Below are positions 49,643 to 62,490 of a stretch of 64,000 nt of DNA, piece after piece. Every line of letters starts with the position of its first letter. The first letter of the stretch is position 1. Origin of the DNA: Desulfuromonadaceae bacterium (lineage in GTDB: Bacteria > Desulfobacterota > Desulfuromonadia > Geobacterales > Pseudopelobacteraceae). The position numbers and the translations under genes were made by a program. Location: contig JAQUIT010000016.1 in NCBI GenBank assembly GCA_028681335.1, positions 1 to 64,000 on the forward strand, in the 5' to 3' direction. The notes beneath the pieces are model-generated. The model saw only the letters and a list, made by a program, of their open reading frames with translations. It was not told the DNA's origin and did no database searches.

Positions 49643-50815
49643 ATGCAAAGAACAATTCAGAGTGAACTTGAGGAGATCACACGCCAGGGGCTATTGCGGA
49701 GGACCAGATTGGTCAGCGGTCGGCAAACGGAACGTGTTACCTGCAACGGCCGTGACGTGCTGTTGCTCTGCTCCAATAATTATCTGGGGCTGGCAGATCA
49801 CCCAGCCCTCGCGGCAGCCTCCATAGCGGCAATTCAGCAGTATGGGACCTCAAGCGGCGCCTCCCGGCTGGTGTCCGGTACAATGGAGCTTCACGAACAG
49901 TTGGAAAATGCTGTCTCTGACTTTAAAAAATGCGAGGCGGCACTTGTTTTCAACAGCGGGCATGCTGCAAATACCGGTATTATCCCCGCGCTGGTGGGGC
50001 GCGGGGACGTTGTTTTTTCTGATCGTCTCAATCATGCCAGCATCGTTGATGGAATTTTGCTCTCTGGTGCCCGCCTGGTGCGCTACCGTCATAACGATTA
50101 CCGGCAGCTTGGCATGCTTATGGAAAAGCATGCCAAGGGGCGTTGTCTTATCGTCAGCGATGGGGTCTTCAGCATGGATGGTGACATCGCACCGCTCGCT
50201 GAGCTTGTTATACTCAAACGTAAGCATGGTGCACTGCTTATGGTGGATGATGCCCATGGCAGCGGTGTTCTGGGCAGTCAGGGTAGGGGAAGTGTCGAGA
50301 TGCTGGGGGTCGGGAGTGACGTTGATGTTCAGATGGGGACGTTTGGCAAGGCGCTGGGAAGTTTCGGGGCATATGCTGCTGTTTCTGCTGAGATGCGAAG
50401 TCTGTTGATTAATCGCGCCCGCAGCTTCATATTTTCAACCTCGTTGCCCCCTTCGGTATTGGCAGCTTCTCTGGCGGCGGTGGAACTTGTACAATCGCCG
50501 GAGGGTGACCTGCTGAGAGAGCAACTCTCTGCCAATACGCGCTTTTTCAGGGACAGCCTGGCAGAGGCCGGTTTTGCCATTCCTGATGGTTCGACCCAGA
50601 TCGTGCCGGTTGTCATTGGTTCTGCCGATACCACCATGAAGTTTTCAGAAGAGCTGCTGGCTGAAGGGCTCTTTGCCCAGGGGATACGGCCTCCGACGGT
50701 GCCGGTCGGTACCAGTCGCCTCCGTTTCACGCTGATGGCTACCCATACCCATGCCGATCTTGCCGGTGCAGTTGAGCGGATCACACTGGTTGGTCGACGC
50801 CTCGGGGTCGTGTGA
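49643..50815 (+). CDS. bioF: 8-amino-7-oxononanoate synthase
   Basis: 390 aa. PLP-dependent alpha-oxoamine synthase: [10 protein letters not shown] at the start, [20 protein letters not shown], and the PLP lysine in [12 protein letters not shown]. It condenses pimeloyl-ACP/CoA with alanine in biotin synthesis. It is followed by bioH and bioC with coupled starts. bioA, bioB and bioD are not in the window. Confidence 0.94.
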   Translation: MQRTIQSELEEITRQGLLRRTRLVSGRQTERVTCNGRDVLLLCSNNYLGLADHPALAAASIAAIQQYGTSSGASRLVSGTMELHEQLENAVSDFKKCEAALVFNSGHAANTGIIPALVGRGDVVFSDRLNHASIVDGILLSGARLVRYRHNDYRQLGMLMEKHAKGRCLIVSDGVFSMDGDIAPLAELVILKRKHGALLMVDDAHGSGVLGSQGRGSVEMLGVGSDVDVQMGTFGKALGSFGAYAAVSAEMRSLLINRARSFIFSTSLPPSVLAASLAAVELVQSPEGDLLREQLSANTRFFRDSLAEAGFAIPDGSTQIVPVVIGSADTTMKFSEELLAEGLFAQGIRPPTVPVGTSRLRFTLMATHTHADLAGAVERITLVGRRLGVV

Positions 50816-51642
50816 TGTCACTGTACGTGAACCGCCGGGGAGAGCATTTATGGTATGAAGACAGGGGGATGGGGGACCCGATTGTGTTGCTGCATGGCTG
50901 GTGCATGTCCTCTGCCGTCTGGAAGTACCAGTATGAAGGGCTCAAGGATTCATATCGGCTTCTGGCGCCGGATCTTCGCGGTCATGGCCATTCACGGGAT
51001 ACCTCCGGATCGCTTGATTTCAACAGCTTTGCCGAAGATCTGGTTGATTTTTTTGATACCCTGGGGCTTGAGAAGGTCATTCTTTTGGGGTGGTCGATGG
51101 GCGCGCAAATTGCGCTTCAAGCGTCTGCCGAACTCTCTCACCGATTGGCTGGTATGGTGCTGGTGTCTGCAACGCCACGTTTCACTGCTGCAGATGACTT
51201 TTCTTGTGCTCTTGCACCCAAAGAGGCTAGCGGTATGCGTCTCAAAGTGCAGCGCAACAAGGAGAGGGCACTGAATGGGTTTTATACCCGCTTGTTTACG
51301 GAAGGGGAGCTCGAGTCTCATTCCTCGGCGGCAGAAATCAAGCAGCTACTCTCTGGAATAGCGACTCCTGATATCGATGACGTCCTTGATGCGCTTGATG
51401 CGCTTTCTGAAGCAGATATGCGCCCTTTGCTGCCGGTGGTTGACGTGCCGACGTTAATTCTCAATGGCGGGCAGGATCTGATCTGCCTGCCTCAGGCATC
51501 GAGCTATCTGAAAGCCCATATCCGTGGCGCCGAACAAATAGTTTACCACCGCTGTGGCCATGCACCTTTCCTGACTTACAGCGAACAATTTAATGCCGAT
51601 ATTATCTGCTTTGCAAGGAGAGTACGTGAACAGGATACCTGA
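50815..51642 (+). CDS. bioH: Alpha/beta hydrolase, probable pimeloyl-ACP methyl ester esterase (BioH-like)
   Basis: 275 aa from the ATG at 50815, one base into the bioF stop (TGATG). Nucleophile S94 in GWSMG, oxyanion LHGWCMS, and catalytic His in CGHAPF near the end. Between bioF and bioC it most likely removes the methyl group from pimeloyl-ACP methyl ester. A different esterase role cannot be ruled out. Confidence 0.85.
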   Translation: MSLYVNRRGEHLWYEDRGMGDPIVLLHGWCMSSAVWKYQYEGLKDSYRLLAPDLRGHGHSRDTSGSLDFNSFAEDLVDFFDTLGLEKVILLGWSMGAQIALQASAELSHRLAGMVLVSATPRFTAADDFSCALAPKEASGMRLKVQRNKERALNGFYTRLFTEGELESHSSAAEIKQLLSGIATPDIDDVLDALDALSEADMRPLLPVVDVPTLILNGGQDLICLPQASSYLKAHIRGAEQIVYHRCGHAPFLTYSEQFNADIICFARRVREQDT

Positions 51643-52459
51643 TGCCGGCAGGGTTGCTGCAGCATTTCATCAAAAGGCAACCGAGTATGACCACCACATT
51701 CTCGTGCAGAAACGGGTTGTGACTAATCTTGCCGCATCGATAGATATTCATCCGGGGCAGTCGCCAGAGCGTATTCTCGATGTCGGCACAGGAACCGGTG
51801 CCCTGCTGGAAAAGCTGCATTTACTTTACCCTGATGCCGGCTTGACCGGCGTTGATATTGCTCTCAATATGTGCCTCTGCTCGCAGCAAAAACTTGGTGC
51901 CATCTGTCAGAGTGTCAACGGTGATGCCGAGCATCTCCCGTTCAGGGCCGGGGTTTTCGATCTGGTTGTATCGGCGTCTGCACTGCAGTGGGTAGGAAGT
52001 CTGTCGGCTGCACTGCATGAGATGCGCCGGGTCGTCCGCCCAGGCGGGGATATTTGCTTTGCTTTTTTTTGCAACGGCACCTTGGATGAACTGCACCACT
52101 GCTTCCGGGATGTTACCGGTAAGAGCGTTGCCGGAGGTGCTCAATCATCGCGGCTGCATGCTTTTCGGACTGTTGAAGAGGTGAGGTCAATTGTAAGGGA
52201 AATGGATTTTGAACGGTGTGTGGTCACGGTTGAAACAGAGGTTGACTGGTACGCTGATCTGCACTCTCTATTGCGCTCTATTAAAAGTATCGGTGCTGGG
52301 ACTGTCTCAGGCGGTTCTGTCAGTGGTTTGGGGTGGAGAGGTGTGTTGCAGGAAACATCCAGGCTTTATCAGGAACGGTATGGACAGGATGGCCTGATTC
52401 CCGCTACGTATAAGGTGCTTTACCTGTCTGCCCGTGCCGGGCTGCGGCCAAGTGTTTGA
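51626..52459 (+). CDS. bioC: Malonyl-ACP O-methyltransferase (BioC)
   Basis: 277 aa from a GTG at 51626 just after AAGGAG; the start lies inside the bioH end (17-base overlap). SAM motif ILDVGTGTGALLEKL, then LTGVDIA and EHLPFRAGVFDLVVS, and VRPGGDI. It methylates malonyl-ACP to begin pimelate synthesis. Confidence 0.88.
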   Translation: MNRIPDAGRVAAAFHQKATEYDHHILVQKRVVTNLAASIDIHPGQSPERILDVGTGTGALLEKLHLLYPDAGLTGVDIALNMCLCSQQKLGAICQSVNGDAEHLPFRAGVFDLVVSASALQWVGSLSAALHEMRRVVRPGGDICFAFFCNGTLDELHHCFRDVTGKSVAGGAQSSRLHAFRTVEEVRSIVREMDFERCVVTVETEVDWYADLHSLLRSIKSIGAGTVSGGSVSGLGWRGVLQETSRLYQERYGQDGLIPATYKVLYLSARAGLRPSV

Positions 52460-52488
52460 CTGCAGCCCGATAGTTGTTCTGTTTCCGC

Positions 52489-52761
52489 TTATAACGAGCT
52501 GATGATCTTCTTTGCAAAGTCATTGATAACGCTGTAGTGCACTTCTACCCCTTCACGTTTGCCGTCAATTATCCCCTTGTTTTTTAACAGTGCCAGATGT
52601 TGCGATACGGTTGCCTGCGGCAGTCCGAGGCATTCCCAGATATGCTTCACGTTGCACTCATGCGTACAGAGGCCGGCAACTATCTTCAGACGGATCGGGT
52701 GTCCAAGCACTTTTAATACTTCTGCTTCTACTGTCAGCTGATTGTCTTTATCAAAGGCCAT
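52489..52761 (-). CDS. ArsR-family transcriptional regulator
   Basis: 90 aa. Winged helix with LKVLGHPIRLKIVAGL, then QATVSQHLALLKNKGII and a wing REGVEVHYSV. Three cysteines lie near 32-44 (GLCTHECNVKHIWEC), so metal or redox sensing is possible. It is convergent with bioC. Target unknown. Confidence 0.85.
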   Translation of the reverse strand: MAFDKDNQLTVEAEVLKVLGHPIRLKIVAGLCTHECNVKHIWECLGLPQATVSQHLALLKNKGIIDGKREGVEVHYSVINDFAKKIISSL

Positions 52762-52860
52762 TCGTTGCGGCTCCCGTGGAATTTTTGATTATCATATATA
52801 TGGAATGTGCGCTCGTCAATTCAAAACTGGACTTTATGCAGATATGTGTCACTGAGAGCT

Positions 52861-53835
52861 TCAGTCGTACAAGCGGTTGCTCAGATGGCACGCGGCGCTA
52901 TGGCCGCGTGCATATTCCACTGTTTTAGGGACTTCGTGGCGGCAGAGGTCAACGGCATGGCGGCAGCGTGGGTGGAAACGGCATCCTGATGGAATTGACA
53001 GGGCAGAGGGTAGGTCATCCTGCAACAGCTCGCTTTTGGGAACAGCAGCGATGTGCAAACCAGGAATTGCCGCGATGAGTGCCTCGGTATAGGGATGCCG
53101 GCAGCGCTGAAAGAGCATTGAAGCCGGGCCGCACTCAACAATTTCCCCGAGATACATGATGATGATTCGATCACAGATATGACGCAATACCAACAGATTG
53201 TGCGAGACAATCATCATGGACAGTGCGAAGTCAGTCTTCATCTGTAGCAGGATGTTTATTATCTGGGCTTGAATTGAAATATCGAGTGATGACACCGGTT
53301 CATCGGCGATCAGTATTTCAGGAGAAGCCGCCAGTGCGCGCGCAATGCCGATGCGCTGGCGCTGGCCTCCGGAAAATTCATCAGGAAAACGATTTGCGGC
53401 ATCGCTCTGCAAGCCGACAGCCGCCATGATGCGGGCGAGTTCTTCGCGCTGTCGTACAGTAGATGTGCCGATGATCTTAAGTGGCTCTGCTATGCTGTCG
53501 CCAATGCGCATGCGCGGATTTAGAGATGAAAACGGGTCCTGAAAGATCATCTGGGTTTTGCGTCGAAACAGCGTCCGTTCGCCCTGCCCAAGCTGCGACA
53601 GCTTTGTCCCTTTATAAAGAACACTTCCTCCGTCCGGTTCCATAAGGCCGGCCATAATCTTGGCCAGTGTTGACTTGCCACACCCGGATTCACCGGCAAT
53701 CCCAAGCGTTTCCCCCGCTGACAGCTGCAGGGAAACCTGCCCAAGTGCTGTCAGCACAGCGGTTGAATAGTTATGTGAAGAGACCTTGAATGTTTTATGC
53801 AGATCAGCCGCGCTGAGAATGGGTGACTTGCTCAT
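52861..53835 (-). CDS. Oligopeptide/dipeptide ABC transporter ATPase, OppF/DppF type
   Basis: 324 aa from the ATG at 53835 (ATGA overlap with the upstream gene's stop). Walker A GESGCGKST, Q-loop MIFQDPFSSLNPRM, signature SGGQRQRIGIARAL, Walker B LIADEPVSSLD, and the OppF-type C-terminal SGCRFHPRCRHA metal-like motif. Energises peptide or nickel import. The permease and binding protein are not adjacent. Confidence 0.9.
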   Translation of the reverse strand: MSKSPILSAADLHKTFKVSSHNYSTAVLTALGQVSLQLSAGETLGIAGESGCGKSTLAKIMAGLMEPDGGSVLYKGTKLSQLGQGERTLFRRKTQMIFQDPFSSLNPRMRIGDSIAEPLKIIGTSTVRQREELARIMAAVGLQSDAANRFPDEFSGGQRQRIGIARALAASPEILIADEPVSSLDISIQAQIINILLQMKTDFALSMMIVSHNLLVLRHICDRIIIMYLGEIVECGPASMLFQRCRHPYTEALIAAIPGLHIAAVPKSELLQDDLPSALSIPSGCRFHPRCRHAVDLCRHEVPKTVEYARGHSAACHLSNRLYD

Positions 53836-54794
53836 GAGCATTTCCAACAACGAAGTGAATGTTTCGGGGCAATTTCAAGAAGGTCCTGGCTTTCAATACT
53901 GCATCGTGCCGTTGCGATTGGACAGCGCTCTGCGAAGCTGCAGCCGATGGTGGATGCTTTGCGGATATTCAGCTGGCCGGGCAGAGTCGGTAGTGGTTTG
54001 CCCGGCTCAGCATATTGCGGCAGAGAGGCCAGGAGCGCTTTTGTATACGGGTGTCTTGGAGTGGACAGCAGGGTGCCGGTCGGCGCAGACTCTACGACCT
54101 GACCGGCATACATGACAGCGGTATGATCGGCGCGTTCGGCTACTATTCCAAGGTCGTGCGTAATAAGCAGGATCGACAATCCACTGGATTTTCTTTGAGC
54201 GTCAAGAAGCTCCAGTATCTGCGCCTGTATGGTGACGTCCAATGCTGTTGTCGGCTCATCAGCGATCAGTAGCGACGGATTACAGGCCAGTGCCATGGCT
54301 ATCATGACCCTCTGTCTCATCCCTCCGCTCAGTTGGTGCGGGTAGTCGCGCATGCGATCAGCGGCAGAGGGGATGCCGACGTTTGTCAGCAACTCGGCCC
54401 CTCGCTCATGGGCGTCACGTCGCGACATATTCATATGCAGTATCAACGGCTCGCAGAGTTGATCCGCAATGCGCAACACCGGGTTCAGCGAGGTCATTGG
54501 TTCCTGGAAGACCATTGAAATCCGGCGCCCGCGGATGTTTCGCAGAGCTTCCTCCGGGAGTGTCAGCAGGTCCTGTCCCTCAAAAACTATTTCACCTGCG
54601 CTGATAAAGCCGGGGGGCGGGACAAGTCGCATAACCGACAAGGCCGTCATGGTTTTGCCTGACCCTGATTCCCCTACAAGCGCCAGTACTGACCCGGCTG
54701 GAAGGGAAAGGGAAATCCCCCTGACAGCATTAAAAGTGCTTTCTTTTGAAGGAAACGAGACGGTTAGGCTGTGTAATGAGAGAAGTTCTATCAT
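53832..54794 (-). CDS. Oligopeptide/dipeptide ABC transporter ATPase, OppD/DppD type
   Basis: About 320 aa from the ATG at 54794 ([15 protein letters not shown]); a GTG at 54830 overlapping the HD-GYP stop is the alternative start. Walker [10 protein letters not shown], signature [14 protein letters not shown], Walker [12 protein letters not shown] and the C-terminal [11 protein letters not shown] cysteine motif of OppD. Pairs with the downstream OppF homologue. Confidence 0.9.
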   Translation of the reverse strand: MIELLSLHSLTVSFPSKESTFNAVRGISLSLPAGSVLALVGESGSGKTMTALSVMRLVPPPGFISAGEIVFEGQDLLTLPEEALRNIRGRRISMVFQEPMTSLNPVLRIADQLCEPLILHMNMSRRDAHERGAELLTNVGIPSAADRMRDYPHQLSGGMRQRVMIAMALACNPSLLIADEPTTALDVTIQAQILELLDAQRKSSGLSILLITHDLGIVAERADHTAVMYAGQVVESAPTGTLLSTPRHPYTKALLASLPQYAEPGKPLPTLPGQLNIRKASTIGCSFAERCPIATARCSIESQDLLEIAPKHSLRCWKCS

Positions 54795-54822
54795 TGGGTG
54801 CTCGTTGCGTGCATTGTCTGAG

Positions 54823-56925
54823 TCAGGCACATGAGACGGATTGACCGGCTACCGGGTAGCTGTTAAATAGTGGTCTGGAAAAAATGTTTTCTTCAATAAT
54901 GGCGGTAAATATCTCGACAACAGCAGGATCGAACTGGGTGCCGGCGTTTGCTGACAGCTCTGCGATGGCGATGTCCCATGAAAGTGCTTTGCGATACGGA
55001 CGGTCGGATGTCATGGCGTCAAAGGCATCTGCTACACAGATGATTCTGGATTCGAGAAGTTGATCAATATGTTTGATCCGGTTTGGATACCCCATGCCGT
55101 CATATCGTTCGTGGTGCTGCCCAATACAGGTTCTGACATCTTTTAAAAATTCGATTGGCTCAAGAATCTTCATACCGATGACAGGGTGCATCTGCAGCTC
55201 GTTGACATCGTATGCGGACAGTCTGCCCTCTTTATGCAGCAGGCTCAGGTCAATACCTATTTTCCCGATATCGTGTAAAATAGCCGCCCGTTCGAGAATC
55301 TGGAGTCGGTCAGAGGCAAGATTACAACGGCGACCAATTTCCACGCTGTAACGTGTCACACGTTCAGAATGCCCCCTGGTGTGACTGTCGCTGGCCTCTA
55401 TGGCTGTTACGAGCGCCTGAATAGTATTAAGATAGGTCTGTTGCTGATCATCATATATTGTCGCATTTTTGATGGCAATAGCAGCCTGGGCGGCAATCGT
55501 GGTAAGCATCTCCAACTCATATGAGTAGAATTGTGAATGGTCGGCTTTGTTAACGACGCTAATGGTGCCGATAATCTCATCCATAATCATGAGAGGAGCA
55601 CATATTAATGATTTTCGCTCGTATCCCAATTCACTGAAACGGGCAAACTGGGGTGCCTGATCAATGTCGGCGATCAGGAGTGGCTGCCGATTTCTGATAA
55701 CCCATGTTGAAACGCTGGTATCCGTCATGTCTATTGGTTTTTCTGGTGAGATGAGTTGACCGTTCTCAATCAGATTGCTGACATTAAGCATCTGCAGCTT
55801 TTTGTCATAAAGAGCTATATAGCCGATTTGAGCATTCAACGTCTCTGCTGTGCTGCAGACAATCCGATTGAGGAGCCGATCAATGTCCATGGTTGAATTA
55901 AGAGCAAGCCCTATCTTGTAGATGGTTGAAAGCCTCTCAATAGCATCTTCAAGGTTAGAGTTTTTCTGCTCCAGTTCGGTGGCAAGATCGGCAATGGTAA
56001 CGCTTGCCGCTTCAGCCTCCTCTATTCTCTCTTCCAGTGAAATGTTCAGACTTTCAATTTCTCTCAGCTGCTCTTCAAGCTTACGGTTCATCAACGTAGT
56101 CTCATGGTGATGGGCCAGCTTCTCTTCTGCCCGTGCCAGTTCACGTTCTTTTACGACCGTGCTTTGCATGAGTTCCTGCAACTTGGTTGTCATCAGATTG
56201 AAATGCAGCGACAGGATGTTCATTTCATTTGAACTTTGTATGGTGCTGCTTACCTTGAAATTGCCGCGTTCGATCTGACGCATATCAGCAATCAAAGAAC
56301 GGACTGGTCGGTCAACATAGAATGTCAGAAAGACAAAGATTGCCCCGATTATCAGTACAATCATTAAGACGGAAGAGATGATGGCGTGTCTTTTTTCAAG
56401 GAGCATGTATCTCGTTAATACGTCCAGGGATATTTCGGTTTCAATGATGGCGATTAATGGCTTCCGTGCATCATGGCAGCCATGGCAGTCGCTGGCGTTC
56501 GGTATGCGGGTGTATGAGCCGAGGTTGTTTTTCTTGTTGGTAAAATATAAATAATTCTGCTTTGAGACCAAAATTCTTTCAAGTTCTTCTTTTGAAATAC
56601 TCTTGCCAACTTCAAGCTTGGCGGTTGAATGAATGATCTTGCCGTCATTGTTGATAATACGCAACTCTTGAATATTGTCATGAACCTTTGCGTCGCTTAA
56701 AATTGTATTTAGTGCCGAGGAGTGCCGCGCTTTCATGGAGCTCTGGATGGTGGCGACGATACTTTTTGTCAGCACGACGGAACTGTTCTCGACAAGATTC
56801 TCAATAACCTCTTTCTGGGCATGATAATGATGCCATGACACAAAAGAAATCACAGCAATGACAATGAGCGATACCATGCCGACTATTTTAATTTTGAGAG
56901 AATTGAAAATCACAGGAACTTTCAC
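54823..56925 (-). CDS. HD-GYP phosphodiesterase with c-heme-type periplasmic sensor
   Basis: 700 aa. N-terminal helix (about 12-30), a periplasmic region to about 178, and a second helix (181-203): sensor topology. The sensor contains C147-H-G-C150-H151, a CxxCH heme-c site, in [17 protein letters not shown], a long coiled coil and a GAF domain (about 350-510) follow. The HD-GYP domain has [10 protein letters not shown] and [11 protein letters not shown], so c-di-GMP hydrolysis is likely. It starts with a GTG and has no clear ribosome site. The design suggests a redox or ligand sensor controlling c-di-GMP. Confidence 0.9.
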   Translation of the reverse strand: MKVPVIFNSLKIKIVGMVSLIVIAVISFVSWHHYHAQKEVIENLVENSSVVLTKSIVATIQSSMKARHSSALNTILSDAKVHDNIQELRIINNDGKIIHSTAKLEVGKSISKEELERILVSKQNYLYFTNKKNNLGSYTRIPNASDCHGCHDARKPLIAIIETEISLDVLTRYMLLEKRHAIISSVLMIVLIIGAIFVFLTFYVDRPVRSLIADMRQIERGNFKVSSTIQSSNEMNILSLHFNLMTTKLQELMQSTVVKERELARAEEKLAHHHETTLMNRKLEEQLREIESLNISLEERIEEAEAASVTIADLATELEQKNSNLEDAIERLSTIYKIGLALNSTMDIDRLLNRIVCSTAETLNAQIGYIALYDKKLQMLNVSNLIENGQLISPEKPIDMTDTSVSTWVIRNRQPLLIADIDQAPQFARFSELGYERKSLICAPLMIMDEIIGTISVVNKADHSQFYSYELEMLTTIAAQAAIAIKNATIYDDQQQTYLNTIQALVTAIEASDSHTRGHSERVTRYSVEIGRRCNLASDRLQILERAAILHDIGKIGIDLSLLHKEGRLSAYDVNELQMHPVIGMKILEPIEFLKDVRTCIGQHHERYDGMGYPNRIKHIDQLLESRIICVADAFDAMTSDRPYRKALSWDIAIAELSANAGTQFDPAVVEIFTAIIEENIFSRPLFNSYPVAGQSVSCA

Positions 56926-57058
56926 GAAAAAGGATTGTGTGCTTGGTGCAGAGTATATGTGTCAGCGCTATAAACACCAGGTTCTAAATAGGTAACTGTG
57001 GTTGAGAAGTGTTTGTGTGTGTTAATTAATTGCTGCATGTGCTGAGTGAATATATAGC

Positions 57059-58324
57059 ATGTCTGTCAAATTGTCCAATAGTGATCATTCTGCAATGGAA
57101 ATCAGAAAAAACAGACAATCAAAAAAATTGACACGATGCCGCTTTGTGTGTTTCTATTCTCAGGTTTTGCGGCCATTGTATCGAATGTGCATAATTATTC
57201 TTCTGTCTCTGACAATGACCGTTTTGTCGTTGTTTGGGATAAGCCGGATAAACGCTGCAGTTCTGGATGAAACCATCCGGATTGCAATCGTTAAATCATC
57301 TCCCGAAGTGACGGTGGCTGGTGATGGGCTACTTGTGACTAATGAGTCAGGCTATCCGCTGGTTATGTCACTCCCGGCAACAGTAAAGCTTGTCAAGGGC
57401 GCTTTGCTCGTGGGGGGGAAACAGTTTCAGCGCCTCACGTTCTCAGCCCCCGCTGCAGTATATATCAATAACAAGCCATACCGTGGACTTGCTGAGTTGT
57501 CCGTGGCAGACAAGGGTATTCTGGTCGTGAACCAGTTACCGCTTGAAGAGTATCTGGTTGGACTGATAAATTGCGAAATATCCTCTGCGTGGCCGATTGA
57601 GGCTGTAAAAGCCCAAGCAATTATTGCCAGGACATATGCCCTGAACAGGAAAATGGCTCGCATGACGTCACCTTACCATCTGGAGTCCTCGGTGCTTGAT
57701 CAGGTATATGAGGGGAGCCTCGTGGAAGACAGCCGTGCCCGTCGTGCGGTTCTGGAGACGGAAGGGGAGGTGCTGACGTCCGGTGGCGCCATCATTCAGG
57801 CTTTTTACCACTCCAGTTGCGGCGGCCGCACCGAAGCTTCAGAGAATGTATGGGGGGCTTCTCTGCCGTATCTGAAAGGGGTGGAATGCCAGTATTGTCT
57901 CTCATCTCCTACCGGTACAGTCTGGGAGTACAAGCTCTCTCTCAAAGAGATTGAAGAACGGCTGCGTGCAGCCGGACACAACGTATCAGGCCTTTATGAT
58001 GTGAAGCCCGGGCCGTTAAATTCACGCGGCCGGCTGAAACAGCTTACGATACTGGCTGCAAAGGGCGGCTGTGCAATAAGTGGCGACCAATTTCGCAAAG
58101 CTATCGGGTATGGACTTATAAAGAGTACCCGCTTTACCATGAAGAACTACAAAGATGAAATCAGCTTTACCGGAAGCGGCAATGGCCATGGTGTCGGTTT
58201 ATGCCAATGGGGCGCAAAACAGCGCGCACTCGACGGTTTTGGCTGTGCAGAAATTCTCTCCTACTATTACCCCGGTACGGAGTTGAAAAAGCTCTCTGAT
58301 ATTAGTGGTTGGCAACAGGATTAA
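57059..58324 (+). CDS. SpoIID/LytB-domain protein
   Basis: 421 aa from the ATG at 57059; starts at 57095 or 57185 are possible, and none has a good ribosome site. A membrane or signal segment lies near 43-68. The SpoIID domain includes VNQLPLEEYLVGLI, VKAQAIIARTYAL, AFYHSSCGGRTEASENVWG and GNGHGVGLCQWGAKQ. In other bacteria this domain is a lytic transglycosylase acting on denuded glycan strands. Probable envelope role. Confidence 0.85.
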   Translation: MSVKLSNSDHSAMEIRKNRQSKKLTRCRFVCFYSQVLRPLYRMCIIILLSLTMTVLSLFGISRINAAVLDETIRIAIVKSSPEVTVAGDGLLVTNESGYPLVMSLPATVKLVKGALLVGGKQFQRLTFSAPAAVYINNKPYRGLAELSVADKGILVVNQLPLEEYLVGLINCEISSAWPIEAVKAQAIIARTYALNRKMARMTSPYHLESSVLDQVYEGSLVEDSRARRAVLETEGEVLTSGGAIIQAFYHSSCGGRTEASENVWGASLPYLKGVECQYCLSSPTGTVWEYKLSLKEIEERLRAAGHNVSGLYDVKPGPLNSRGRLKQLTILAAKGGCAISGDQFRKAIGYGLIKSTRFTMKNYKDEISFTGSGNGHGVGLCQWGAKQRALDGFGCAEILSYYYPGTELKKLSDISGWQQD

Positions 58325-58337
58325 CTACAGGGATTAA

Positions 58338-60511
<2,174 letters not shown>

Positions 60512-60527
60512 AAGGGAGGATGACAAC

Positions 60528-60854
60528 ATGTTTGGATTGGCTTTTGCGATGGGTAGTGCTCCAGGAGGAGCAGCAGGTGGAGCAACAGGCGGAATGGCGG
60601 CGTTTCAGCAGATAATACCGCTGGTGTTCATGTTCGCTATTTTTTATTTTTTACTTATCCGACCGCAGCAAAAGAAGGCCAAAGAGCACAAAGCGCTGCT
60701 GGAGGCGATGAAAAAAGGTGATAATGTCATTACTGCCGGTGGTGTTCATGGTAAGGTGAGTGCCGTGGAAAACGACATTGTCACTCTTGAGATTGCAAAC
60801 AATGTAAATATTAAAATTACCAAGAGTTATATCGCAGCAATCAAGAAGGACTAG
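60528..60854 (+). CDS. yajC: Preprotein translocase subunit YajC
   Basis: 108 aa from the ATG at 60528 after GGGAGGA. A Gly/Ala-rich N-terminus, one membrane helix (about 25-45, MFAIFYFLLIRPQQKKAKEH) and a small C-terminal beta domain with GGVHGKV. It associates with SecDF. The upstream in-frame start inside tgt is rejected. Confidence 0.95.
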   Translation: MFGLAFAMGSAPGGAAGGATGGMAAFQQIIPLVFMFAIFYFLLIRPQQKKAKEHKALLEAMKKGDNVITAGGVHGKVSAVENDIVTLEIANNVNIKITKSYIAAIKKD

Positions 60855-60883
60855 TTCAAAATCCGGAAGGGAGAACAAGCCTC

Positions 60884-62476
60884 ATGCCAAAAGGAACTGG
60901 CTGGCGTATAAGCCTGATAGCTGTTTTTGTTGCTTTTTCGTTTCTGTACCTGACTCCGACTCTGGCAACCAAGTTGCCAGCATGGTGGGGCAGCTTCTTG
61001 CCAAAGGACAAGATTCATCTTGGACTTGACCTGCAGGGTGGAACACACCTGGTGATGGAAGTTGACACCCAGAAAGCGGTTGAAGGGTCTCTGGACCTTG
61101 TCGCGACAGATCTTGAAGATACGTTGAACAGCAAAAATCTGCATTTCAAACGAATTTCAAGAAACGGGTCTGACAAGGTATCCATCGTGCTGTACGAGAA
61201 GGGGACTGCCGATATCGTACAAAAACTGATCAAGGAGAAATATCCCTCCTATGAGCAGAGTCCTACTTTTGATGAAGGTGGTTTTGTTGCCCTGACGTTA
61301 AAGGTTAGCGAAAAGGACGCGCAGGACCGCAAGGATAAGGCCGTTCAGCAGGCCCTTGAAACTATCCGCAACAGGATAGACCAGTTTGGTGTCTCTGAAC
61401 CGACCATCCAGCGCGAAGGTGTCAGCAATATTGTTGTCCAGCTGCCTGGTATCAAGGATCCGCAGCGGGCGATAGATCTTATCGGCCGCACTGCCCGGCT
61501 TGATTTCAAGATGGTGCGCGAGGATATCTCGCCAACTTCAGGGGCTATTCCTGATGATGCTGAACTGCTCAAGGAAAAAATAGTTGATGCCGCAACCGGT
61601 GCCGTCACCGAAATACCGATTGTTGTGCAGAAAAAATCGATGATAACCGGCGACCTTCTCACAGATGCTCAGGTCAGGATTGATTCACAGTTTAATCAGC
61701 CGTATGTCGGTATTGAATTCAATTCACTGGGTGCCAAACTGTTTGATCAGGTGACTGCAGCAAATGTTGGAAAACGTTTTGCCATCGTTCTTGACAATAA
61801 TATTCATTCCGCCCCTGTCATCCGTGAGCGGATTTCAGGCGGTAGCGCCCAGATTTCCGGTAACTTTACCGAGAAAACTGCTGCGGACCTTGCGATTGTA
61901 CTGCGGGCCGGGGCACTGCCGGCTCCGGTGAAAATTGTCCAGAATGTGACCGTCGGTCCTTCTTTGGGACAGGACTCCATCAACAAGGGGTTGTATGCCG
62001 GACTGATCGGAGTGTTGCTGGTCGTTGTTTTTATGGCGATTTATTACAAGTTATCCGGAATGATAGCTGATCTGGGTATGCTATTAAACATACTCTTCCT
62101 GATGGGATCTCTGGCTGCACTGGGTGCAACGCTTACTCTGCCCGGTATTGCTGCCATCGTACTACTGGTCGGCATGTCGGTAGACTCGAATGTCATTATA
62201 TTCGAGCGTATCCGCGAAGAGCTCAAGTTGGGCAAAACGCCCAAATCAGCTCTTGATGCAGGCTATGACAAGGCTTTCCTGACGATTATGGACTCTCATA
62301 TCACCACCTTGATTACGGCCGCGGTTCTGTTCCAGTTCGGAACCGGACCGGTCAAAGGGTTTGCCGTCTCCTTGAGCCTGGGGGTTATCATCAACCTGTT
62401 CACCTCACTGGTTGGCACCAAGGTGATATTTGACATCTTTCTGCACAAGGGATCAGTCAAAAAAATGAGCATATAG
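60884..62476 (+). CDS. secD: Protein translocase subunit SecD
   Basis: 530 aa. Six membrane helices with a large periplasmic domain after the first; D1/D4 motifs LGLDLQGGTHLVMEVD and the conserved SVDSNVIIFERIREE near 450. Uses the proton gradient to complete Sec export. Order queA-tgt-yajC-secD-secF is conserved in bacteria. Confidence 0.97.
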   Translation: MPKGTGWRISLIAVFVAFSFLYLTPTLATKLPAWWGSFLPKDKIHLGLDLQGGTHLVMEVDTQKAVEGSLDLVATDLEDTLNSKNLHFKRISRNGSDKVSIVLYEKGTADIVQKLIKEKYPSYEQSPTFDEGGFVALTLKVSEKDAQDRKDKAVQQALETIRNRIDQFGVSEPTIQREGVSNIVVQLPGIKDPQRAIDLIGRTARLDFKMVREDISPTSGAIPDDAELLKEKIVDAATGAVTEIPIVVQKKSMITGDLLTDAQVRIDSQFNQPYVGIEFNSLGAKLFDQVTAANVGKRFAIVLDNNIHSAPVIRERISGGSAQISGNFTEKTAADLAIVLRAGALPAPVKIVQNVTVGPSLGQDSINKGLYAGLIGVLLVVVFMAIYYKLSGMIADLGMLLNILFLMGSLAALGATLTLPGIAAIVLLVGMSVDSNVIIFERIREELKLGKTPKSALDAGYDKAFLTIMDSHITTLITAAVLFQFGTGPVKGFAVSLSLGVIINLFTSLVGTKVIFDIFLHKGSVKKMSI

Positions 62477-62490
62477 GGGGAGTACCGTTC

